From Planctomycetia bacterium (GTDB lineage Bacteria > Planctomycetota > Planctomycetia > Gemmatales > Gemmataceae): a DNA stretch of 38,796 nucleotides. This document shows, in pieces, positions 33,742 through 38,796 of this stretch (position 1 is the stretch's first letter; each line of letters begins with the position of its first letter). The position numbers and the translations under genes were made by a program. Under the pieces are notes generated by a model that ran no database searches, was not told the DNA's origin, and was given only the letters and a program-made list of their open reading frames with translations. The stretch spans positions 1 to 38,796 of the forward strand of contig JAEUIF010000824.1 of the NCBI GenBank assembly GCA_016795185.1, read 5' to 3'.

Positions 33742-34369
33742 GAGCGGCCTCCCCCAGTTCGCTGGCCGAGAGCAAATCGTGCAGACGCAGCAAGGCCCGC
33801 CCGTGCCGCTTGCGGGCCGCCGCCTGGTCGATGTTCAGCACCTGCGCCACCTCGTCGTAGGACAGTTCCTCGAAGTTGCGCATCAGCAGGATTTCCCGGT
33901 CGAGGTCGGGCAACTGGGCCACGGCGACCCGTACCAGTCGGGCGCGCTCGCGCTGGCTGGCTTCCTGACTGGGCGTCGGCCCAGGCGCGACCAACTGCTG
34001 GGCCAGCACCACCGAGGACCGATCGGGCAAGGGCAGTTCGCGGACCAGTGTCCGACAGGCCGCGTCCACATGCTGGCGGCGCAGCATCAGCAGCCGTTCG
34101 TAAGCGGTCTTGCGCAGCCAGAGCCCGAAGGGCATGGGCCGCCGCTCCTGGTATTCCGGGAGCCGGCGGAAGGCTTCCAGCTGAGTTTCCTGCACCACGT
34201 CCGAGGGGTCGATGCGGGCCCGCAGCACGTTGTCGAGCCGGAGCGAGACGAACTGGCGGATCACCGGGCGATGGCGGACGAACAGGCGCTCGAAGGCTTG
34301 ACGATCCCCCGTGCCGACCTGTTCGAGCAGCACACGGGTTTCGTCCGAGTCCGACCTGACCCTGGTCAT
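33734..34369 (-). CDS. ECF-type RNA polymerase sigma factor
   Basis: The protein has 211 residues from the ATG at 34369, with AGGGGA seven bases upstream; a TTG two codons earlier is less likely. Region 2 is recognisable in FERLFVRHRPVIRQFVSLRL and DPSDVVQETQLEAFRRLPEY, and region 4 in LPDLDREILLMRNFEELSYDEVAQVLNIDQAAARKR in order, the helix-turn-helix for the -35 element. This is the architecture of ECF sigma factors common in planctomycetes next to Ser/Thr kinase genes. It overlaps the kinase gene by 8 nt. No anti-sigma gene is adjacent, so kinase-based control is plausible. Two 11-bp tandem repeats lie about 30 nt upstream. Confidence 0.92.
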   Translation of the reverse strand: MTRVRSDSDETRVLLEQVGTGDRQAFERLFVRHRPVIRQFVSLRLDNVLRARIDPSDVVQETQLEAFRRLPEYQERRPMPFGLWLRKTAYERLLMLRRQHVDAACRTLVRELPLPDRSSVVLAQQLVAPGPTPSQEASQRERARLVRVAVAQLPDLDREILLMRNFEELSYDEVAQVLNIDQAAARKRHGRALLRLHDLLSASELGEAARE

Positions 34370-34671
34370 CGACAAGTCCCCTGATCCCCTGCATTACTAC
34401 CTGTGCCAACACCGTGCCATGTGACCGGAAGTTGCCAGGGGCGGAGAGATTTTTTTCACGCATCCGGGCCGGCACGGGCGGCACCTGCGTATGTAATCGC
34501 AACGGCGCGCCAAAGTATCGGTGTCGCAGCGCGAATTCCACGCAGTCACCGTCGCGGACGCCCGCTGGTTTCCGGGGCGACTGCTGGACTTTCGTTCCGT
34601 TTCGGCCTAGGAATGCAGGGGGCTGACGATCAACATTTCACGCCGAACTTCAATCACCAGGGAGATTTGCC
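34370..34671. other. Divergent intergenic region between sigma factor and SgcJ/EcaC-like gene
   Basis: These 302 bases hold the upstream regions of both genes. I see no coding frame, no strong sigma70 promoter and no hairpin. The only notable structure is the tandem repeat listed at 34398-34419. Confidence 0.5.
34398..34419 (-). repeat. Tandem 11-bp repeat upstream of the ECF sigma gene
   Basis: On the minus strand TGGCACGGTGT is followed directly by TGGCACAGGTA (8 of 11 positions equal). It sits 29 nt upstream of the sigma ATG and could be a paired binding site. It resembles a sigma54 -24 element, but no -12 GC occurs at the required spacing. Confidence 0.35.
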
Positions 34672-35568
34672 ATGAATCGACGCATCGCGTTGCTGGCCGT
34701 CCTCGCGGCGGGCGGCCTGTACCTGGCCCTCGGCTGGGCACAAACGTCCAGCAAGACGGCCGACGACGAGCAAGCTATCCGCAAGGCGGTCGAAGCCTAT
34801 TCGGCTGCGTTCAACAAGGGCGACGTGCCCGGCGTACTGGCCTACTGGACCGTCGACGCTGATTTCGTCGATGAGGACGGCAAGCTGCACAAGGGCCGCG
34901 AAGCTCTGACCGCGCTCTTCAAGTCCGCGGCGGTCGATCTCAAGGGCCATCAACTCAAGCTGCATACCAAGTCGCTGCGCTTCCTGAAGCCGGACGTGGC
35001 CCTGGAAGACGGTGAGGCCGAGATGAAAGGCCCGGACGGCGAGACCAACGCCAACCGCTACACGGCTGTCTGGGTCAAGGCCGACGGCAAATGGCAGATC
35101 GCCAGCGCCCGCGACCTGCCCAGCGACGCAAGCGAAGTGGGCCAGCGCAAGCTGCGCGAACTAGACTGGCTGATCGGCACCTGGACGCACCAGGACGACA
35201 AGGCCAGCGTACAGGTGGTGGGCCGCTGGGTGCTCAGCCGTTCCTACTTGCAGCTGGAGACCACTGCCAAGGTGAAGGGTGAAGAGTTGGCGGTCTCGCA
35301 GATGATCGGTTGGGACCCGGTGAACCAGCAACTGCGGACCTGGTTCTTCGATTCGCGCGGCGGCCACGGCGACGGCTGGTGGACGCGCGACGGCAACACC
35401 TGGTCGGTGGAACTGGACGGCGTGCTGGCGGATGGGCGGCTGGGTTACTCGCTCAATCACTGGAAATACGTCGATGAGAAGCACGCCACGTGGCAAGCAA
35501 CACACCGTTCGGTCGATGGACAGCCATTGCCCGACGTGGAAGTGAAGTTCACTCGTGCGGCCAAGTAG
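34672..35568 (+). CDS. Exported SgcJ/EcaC (SnoaL-like) protein with a C-terminal DUF1579-like domain
   Basis: The protein has 298 residues. AGGGAGA lies six bases before the ATG. Residues 1-24 are a signal peptide (LLAVLAAGGLYLALGWAQT). Residues of about 30-145 are an NTF2-like/SnoaL fold of the SgcJ/EcaC kind (DEQAIRKAVEAYSAAFNKGD, YTAVWVKADGKWQIAS). Residues of about 160-298 form a beta-rich domain (LDWLIGTWTHQDDKASVQVV, QMIGWDPVNQQLRTWFFDS) like DUF1579/lipocalin-type domains. This fusion is frequent in planctomycetes, and its ligand or substrate is unknown. It is followed after 37 nt by the Gly-rich TPR gene, probably in the same transcript. Confidence 0.83.
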   Translation: MNRRIALLAVLAAGGLYLALGWAQTSSKTADDEQAIRKAVEAYSAAFNKGDVPGVLAYWTVDADFVDEDGKLHKGREALTALFKSAAVDLKGHQLKLHTKSLRFLKPDVALEDGEAEMKGPDGETNANRYTAVWVKADGKWQIASARDLPSDASEVGQRKLRELDWLIGTWTHQDDKASVQVVGRWVLSRSYLQLETTAKVKGEELAVSQMIGWDPVNQQLRTWFFDSRGGHGDGWWTRDGNTWSVELDGVLADGRLGYSLNHWKYVDEKHATWQATHRSVDGQPLPDVEVKFTRAAK

Positions 35569-35605
35569 GCGCGGCGTTCCTAACTCTCAACCAGGTGAAT
35601 TCATC

Positions 35606-37114
35606 ATGAAGATCATGCGCTATACGGCCGCCGGCTTAGTGCTGTTGTGGTGCGCCTCGGACGGTGATGTGTGGGGTTTCCCGCGCGGGGGCGGGGGCGG
35701 GGGCGCACGCCCCGCCGGAGGCGGCGCACGCCCCGCGGTTGGCGGCGGTGGACGCACGCCCTCGTTCAGCGGCGGGGGCGGCGGCGCTCGGCCTTCCCTG
35801 CCCAGCGGCGGAGGCGGTGGGGGAGCCCGGCCCGGCCTGGTGCCGCAGAATCGTCCTTCAACGTTGCCTGCCGGAGGCGGTAACCGACCCGGCGGCGGTG
35901 GCGGCATCAATATCGGCGGCGGTGGTAATCGGCCCATCAATCCCGGCGGCGGCGGCATCATCGGTGGCGGGGGCAATCGGCCGATCAATCCGGGCGGTGG
36001 CGGCAGCATCGGCGGCGGTGACCGTCCCATCAACATTGGCGGAGGCGGTAACCGACCCGGCGGCGGGGGCATCATCGGCGGGGGCGGCGATCGGCCGATC
36101 AACATTGGCGGAGGTGGAGATCGGCCCATCAATATCGGTGGGGGCGGCAACCGACCGATTATCGGCGGGGGCGGTGATCGACCGATCAATATCGGGGGTG
36201 GGGGAGACCGGCCCATCAACATCGGCGGCGGGGGCAACAACATCAATCGGCCGATTGGTGGGGGCGGCAACAATAACATCATCAACCGCCCCAATATCGG
36301 CAACAATAACAACATCATCAACAACCGCCAGAACAACATCAACGTCAACAACAACAACTTCTATCGACCGTACAACAACTGGCATTCGGGCTGGACGCAC
36401 GGCTACTGGAACTACTGGCCGCGCTGGCCGGTCGGCTTCGTGGGCGGGGCGTCGCTCGGTTGGCTGCTCGCTCCGGGTGACAGCTTCGTGTACAGCAACC
36501 CGTACTACGTCCAGCAGACTACCGTGGTTGAGCAGCCCGTGGTGGACTATTCGCAACCGATCCCGCCGCCTCCGCAGCAGGCTGCCGCGCCGGCGGGCGG
36601 CGAAGCGCCAGCGCCCGATGGAACTCCGGGCGTGCCGCAGGAAGCGATTCAGGATCTCGACTCGGCCCGTGCCGCTTTCAAGAAGGGCGACTATGCCGGC
36701 GCGCAGAAGTTGACGGAACGTGCCTTGAAGCTGGTGCCCAGCGACGCCACGCTGCACGAGTTCCGCGCCCTGACGCTCTTTGCCCAGAAGAAGTTCCAGG
36801 AAGCGGCGGCGGCCATCTACGCGGTGCTGGTGACCGGCCCCGGCTGGGACTGGGACACCTTGAAGGCCCTGTACCCCGACGTGGCCACCTACACGGCCCA
36901 GCTGCGGGCGCTGGAGGACTACGTCAAGCAGAACCCCAACCAGGCCGACGCCCGCTTTCTGCTGGCCTATCACTATCTGGCGATGGGCTATCCGGACGCG
37001 GCGGCCAAGCAGTTAACCGAAGTGGTGAAATTGCAGCCCAAGGACCAGCTCTCGGCGGAGTTGCTGAAATCGCTGCAAAAGAACAGCGGCGACAAGCCGG
37101 CCGTCGGGCAGTAA
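35606..37114 (+). CDS. Secreted Gly/Asn-rich repeat protein with C-terminal TPR repeats
   Basis: The protein has 502 residues from the ATG at 35606, with AGGTGA seven bases upstream; the frame is open 17 codons further but without a site. Residues 1-24 are a signal peptide. Residues 25-215 are Gly-rich, with a regular unit GGGGDRPINI or GGGGNRPINP repeated about ten times. Residues 216-252 are Asn-rich (NNNNIINN). Residues 253-305 are aromatic (WHSGWTHGYWNYWPRWPVG). After a Pro/Ala linker, residues of about 348-490 form TPR-like helical pairs (ARAAFKKGDYAGAQKLTERA, ADARFLLAYHYLAMGYPDAA). It is probably an envelope or matrix protein with a protein-binding end. A terminator follows. Confidence 0.85.
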   Translation: MKIMRYTAAGLVLLWCASDGDVWGFPRGGGGGGARPAGGGARPAVGGGGRTPSFSGGGGGARPSLPSGGGGGGARPGLVPQNRPSTLPAGGGNRPGGGGGINIGGGGNRPINPGGGGIIGGGGNRPINPGGGGSIGGGDRPINIGGGGNRPGGGGIIGGGGDRPINIGGGGDRPINIGGGGNRPIIGGGGDRPINIGGGGDRPINIGGGGNNINRPIGGGGNNNIINRPNIGNNNNIINNRQNNINVNNNNFYRPYNNWHSGWTHGYWNYWPRWPVGFVGGASLGWLLAPGDSFVYSNPYYVQQTTVVEQPVVDYSQPIPPPPQQAAAPAGGEAPAPDGTPGVPQEAIQDLDSARAAFKKGDYAGAQKLTERALKLVPSDATLHEFRALTLFAQKKFQEAAAAIYAVLVTGPGWDWDTLKALYPDVATYTAQLRALEDYVKQNPNQADARFLLAYHYLAMGYPDAAAKQLTEVVKLQPKDQLSAELLKSLQKNSGDKPAVGQ

Positions 37115-37123
37115 TGTTCGCGC

Positions 37124-37155
37124 AATCCGGCGCGGGTGACCGCCCGCGCCGGATT
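37124..37155 (+). terminator. Hairpin terminator behind the Gly-rich TPR gene
   Basis: A perfect 13-bp stem (37124-37136 with 37143-37155, AATCCGGCGCGGG and complement) with a 6-nt loop, 9 nt after the TAA. It is followed by CTCTTG, a poor T-tract. Confidence 0.6.
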
Positions 37156-37240
37156 CTCTTGAATCCGCCAGGCTGCCAGCGGCGTCCTCAAATCCGCGCG
37201 CCATTCCCGATCCGCACATCGATTTTTTGTTCCGCCAGCG

Positions 37241-37264
37241 GTCACAGTGCGTGTCACAGCGCGT
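37241..37264 (+). repeat. Two tandem 12-bp repeats upstream of the pilin gene
   Basis: GTCACAGTGCGT followed at once by GTCACAGCGCGT (11 of 12 equal), 53 nt before the pilin ATG. A regulator-binding site is possible. Confidence 0.4.
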
Positions 37265-37317
37265 ACTGCCGTTGTCCGACGGAACTTCTACATCACCTCT
37301 GCATCGGGAGTGTCATC

Positions 37318-37506
37318 ATGTCGATCCGGAACAGCTGGCAACGTCTGCACACGTTCTTGAAGCGCGAGGACGGCCCGACCGCCGTGGAGTACGCGGTGAT
37401 GCTGGCTTTGATTATCGTGATCTGCCTGTCCGCCGTGGAACTGCTAGGGCAGAACAGCTCCAAGTTGTTCCAGACGGTAGCCCAGTCGGTCGCCGGGGTG
37501 GAGTGA
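37318..37506 (+). CDS. Flp-family type IVb pilin
   Basis: A small pilin of 62 residues from the ATG at 37318, with GGGAG seven bases upstream. It has the class III prepilin pattern: a short charged leader ending KREDG, then PTAVEYAVMLALIIVICLSAV, with the conserved Glu at position five after the expected TadV/prepilin-peptidase cut and a hydrophobic helix. The C-terminal tail is short (LFQTVAQSVAGVE). Flp pilins build tight-adherence (Tad) pili. No tad/cpa assembly genes lie nearby, so it is an orphan pilin locus. A terminator follows. Confidence 0.9.
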   Translation: MSIRNSWQRLHTFLKREDGPTAVEYAVMLALIIVICLSAVELLGQNSSKLFQTVAQSVAGVE

Positions 37507-37531
37507 CGGTCAGCACAGGTCGTTCCCGTAG

Positions 37532-37560
37532 GCCCGCCAGAAGGTGCGCTTCTGGCGGGC
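37532..37560 (+). terminator. Terminator behind the pilin gene
   Basis: A perfect 12-bp stem (37532-37543 with 37549-37560, GCCCGCCAGAAG and complement) with a 5-nt loop, 25 nt after the pilin stop. It is followed by TGGTGCTTTTC. Confidence 0.65.
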
Positions 37561-37609
37561 TGGTGCTTTTCAGGCTGGGTTGCGCAGACCTCACGCTTCC
37601 AACACAAGT

Positions 37610-37762
37610 TCATTGCGGATCCGGTTCGTGCAGCGGCCGGGCGAAGACCCTCAGCGGAGGCAGCCCTCGATACAGTTCCGCCGTCTCCGCGGGGCTCAAG
37701 GGCCGCAGCGGCCCGCAATCAATGCCGATTAACTTCATGATGGCTTTGGCCGCACGGTCGCT
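37610..37762 (-). pseudogene. C-terminal remnant of a dihydrodipicolinate synthase (DapA/NanA)-family gene
   Basis: On the minus strand about 50 codons encode AAKAIMKLIGIDCGPLRPLS, followed by PAETAELYRGLPPL and a stop. This matches the usual end of DapA-family aldolases, where a helix AAKAxMxxxGIDCGPxRxPL closes the protein. Nothing upstream in any frame resembles the TIM-barrel body, and no start codon fits a short gene. A large REP-like hairpin (37846-37885) lies near the broken end. I read it as a decayed fragment left by deletion or repeat insertion. The similarity is judged by eye only. Confidence 0.5.
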
Positions 37763-37845
37763 GCACTGACCATGGCGCGCTTTCCGGTGGAGTCGCTGTG
37801 GGAGTTGTTTCTCAACCTGCTGGGGCCTACCACCGGAGGTTCTTC

Positions 37846-37885
37846 TGGGTGCCATGTCCACGCCAAGCCGTGGGCATGGCACCCA
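37846..37885. repeat. Long REP-like hairpin
   Basis: TGGGTGCCATG (37846-37856) pairs with CATGGCACCCA (37875-37885), with a G-U pair and an inner CCACG/CGTGG stem, giving about 17 bp around a CCAAGC loop. It lies in the 415-nt stretch 37507-37921 between the convergent pilin and HIT genes. Apart from this hairpin, the pilin terminator and the DapA-like remnant, I see nothing in that stretch. Confidence 0.65.
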
Positions 37886-37921
37886 AGCCTCCGCTTGAGC
37901 AAGGTGTCGCGTGTATCTGCG

Positions 37922-38392
37922 CTAGGCGCGCTGGCTGGTGAGTTCCTGCAATTGTCGCCGGACCCGTTCGATGGTCTCGCGTCGCAACGACGGTTCGCCG
38001 CGCAAACGATCCGCGAGTACGGCATCGGCGCCGGCCCGTTCGACCGGCCCCCAGATCGGTTGGCGGGCATCGGGGTCGTCCGGGTAGCGCGGGATCAGGT
38101 GCCAATGCATGTGAGGCACCTGGTTGCCGAGCATCTCGTAGTTCATCTTCCGGGGCCGGAAAGCCCGTTCAATGGCCTGCGCCGTCAGGCTCATGTCATC
38201 GAGAAACTGGCGGCGGTCCTGCTCGGACAGTTCGCTCAGCTCCGCGCCATGTTTACGCAGGAGTAGTACGCAGTAGCCGCGATACTGCTGCCATTCCCCC
38301 AGCACCGCGACCGACAGCGGGAACTCCCAGACTAATTCGGACAGCTGGTTCGGATCGGCAGTCTTCTCGCACAACGGACACGCGGTAGTCAT
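37922..38392 (-). CDS. HIT-family (histidine triad) nucleotide hydrolase or transferase
   Basis: The protein has 156 residues. The histidine triad motif is in QVPHMHWHLIPRY (H-x-H-x-H), with the upstream Asn-containing NYEMLGNQ. The N-terminus has CPLCEK, a half-site often seen in HIT proteins. It probably acts on nucleoside phosphoramidates or dinucleotide polyphosphates in the cytoplasm. The ribosome site is weak (AAAGG, twelve bases before the ATG). It is convergent with the pilin gene and stands alone. Confidence 0.9.
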   Translation of the reverse strand: MTTACPLCEKTADPNQLSELVWEFPLSVAVLGEWQQYRGYCVLLLRKHGAELSELSEQDRRQFLDDMSLTAQAIERAFRPRKMNYEMLGNQVPHMHWHLIPRYPDDPDARQPIWGPVERAGADAVLADRLRGEPSLRRETIERVRRQLQELTSQRA

Positions 38393-38447
38393 GCGCGGAT
38401 CTACCTTTCGAGCATTGCGCGGCCGGTCGTAGCTCCGGCTGGAATGG

Positions 38448-38494
38448 TCCGCGCAGCGGGCCCTACAAAATTACTGTAGGGTCCGCTGTGCGGA
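38448..38494. repeat. REP-like hairpin between the Gly-rich gene and the HIT gene
   Basis: Arms 38448-38466 and 38476-38494 (19 nt) pair at 17 positions plus two G-U pairs around a 9-nt A/T-rich loop. It lies about 50 nt past the stop of the Gly-rich gene and may act as its terminator, although no T-tract follows. Confidence 0.55.
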
Positions 38495-38546
38495 TCGCTA
38501 CAGCGGGTCGCAAACTGCTCTCGCGGAACTATGGAAGAGCATTCAC

Positions 38547-38796
38547 TCAAAAGTCACCCCCGCCACCGCCGAAATCGCCGCCGCCTGCGAAGTCGCCACC
38601 GCCGCCAAAGTCACCGCCTCCGCCTCCGGCGTCGTTGCCACCAAAATCGCCGCCGCTGCCTGAATAGTCGGTGTCTTGCGGGGAGGTGCCGTCGGAGTAC
38701 GATTCCGAGCCATAAGCCGACGAGCCCCAGCTGCTGCCTCGGAAGAAGGAATCGTAAATCCACGCACCGGCCATCGCGCCGAAGAGGCCGCCCAGC
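38547..38796 (-). CDS. Gly/Asp-rich protein with N-terminal hydrophobic segment (N-terminus beyond the window)
   Basis: The frame is open to the right edge, so the start lies outside; an internal ATG at 38774 is not needed. The visible part begins LGGLFGAMAGAWIYDSFFRG, a glycine-zipper-like hydrophobic segment. Then follow a Ser/Tyr-rich stretch and a C-terminus made of repeated GGGGDF units. Such tails occur in planctomycete and other bacterial small membrane proteins, but I cannot assign a family or function. Confidence 0.6.
   Translation of the reverse strand, partial: LGGLFGAMAGAWIYDSFFRGSSWGSSAYGSESYSDGTSPQDTDYSGSGGDFGGNDAGGGGGDFGGGGDFAGGGDFGGGGGDF

Noticed and set aside
34380-34420. 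Sigma54-type promoter (TTGGCAC) upstream of the ECF gene
   Set aside because: The GG to GC distance is 13 bases rather than the required 10; only the tandem repeat is reported.
33738-34541. A 267-codon minus-strand frame overlapping the ECF sigma gene
   Set aside because: The overlapping frame 33734-34369 carries sigma regions 2 and 4 and a good ribosome site; this one is Arg/Pro-rich with no motif.
37507-37921. A complete short gene in the pilin-HIT gap
   Set aside because: No frame has both a credible start and family similarity; only the DapA-like C-terminal fragment is recognisable.

Overview
The window looks like chromosome from a planctomycete, most likely of the Gemmata/Gemmataceae type. 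This is inference from gene content, because no rRNA or tRNA gene is present. The pointers are two secreted proteins with the planctomycete N-terminal LE-x-R-x-LL motif followed by pre-peptidase-like repeats and an SdrD B-like domain, two membrane Ser/Thr kinases with large C-terminal halves, an ECF sigma factor overlapping a kinase gene, low-complexity secreted proteins, an SgcJ/EcaC-like secreted protein and a Flp-type pilin. G+C is high and coding density is ordinary. Many long antisense reading frames are G+C artefacts. No insertion sequence, CRISPR array or prophage is visible.

Layout. 1-5010 (minus): two tandem paralogous secreted proteins, the first cut by the window edge, sharing a conserved promoter/leader. 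5137-8664 (minus): kinase-TPR protein. 8789-12398 (minus): FHA-GAF-class III cyclase, FkbM-type methyltransferase and a membrane-anchored unknown. 12557-16554 (minus): a two-gene operon, a MerR-type regulator overlapping a very unusual VIT-vWA protein whose C-terminal half is the non-catalytic front end of a GspE/PilB ATPase. A palindrome sits inside the operon's promoter. 16.6-20.6 kb: ahcY, trpF, a GbsR/MarR regulator and a ROK kinase, with several copies of a REP-like element, three of which provide the stop codon of a neighbouring gene. 19565-21856 (minus): antitoxin-VapC-SIS isomerase-ROK kinase in one apparent operon. 21954-25285 (plus): selB and selA overlapping by 4 nt, the protein machinery for selenocysteine insertion. 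25298-27805 (minus): secreted tandem alpha/beta-hydrolase. 27995-34369 (minus): ECF sigma - kinase - Arg/Gly-rich secreted protein - coiled-coil secreted protein - HEAT-repeat protein - small secreted peptide, which I read as one envelope-related gene cluster. 34672-37506 (plus): SgcJ/EcaC-like protein, Gly/Asn-rich TPR protein, Flp pilin. 37.6-38.8 kb: remnant of a DapA-family gene, REP-like hairpins, a HIT protein and a Gly-rich protein running off the right edge.

The most promising candidate for something undescribed is the MerR / VIT-vWA-GspE-N operon (12557-16592). It has a predicted autoregulatory palindrome, a predicted leaderless mRNA, and an adhesion/scaffold vWA module fused to an ATPase-less type II/IV secretion domain. 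The sigma-kinase-secreted protein cluster and the toxin-antitoxin pair leading a sugar-phosphate operon come next. All functional statements rest on motif reading by eye; no database search was possible.
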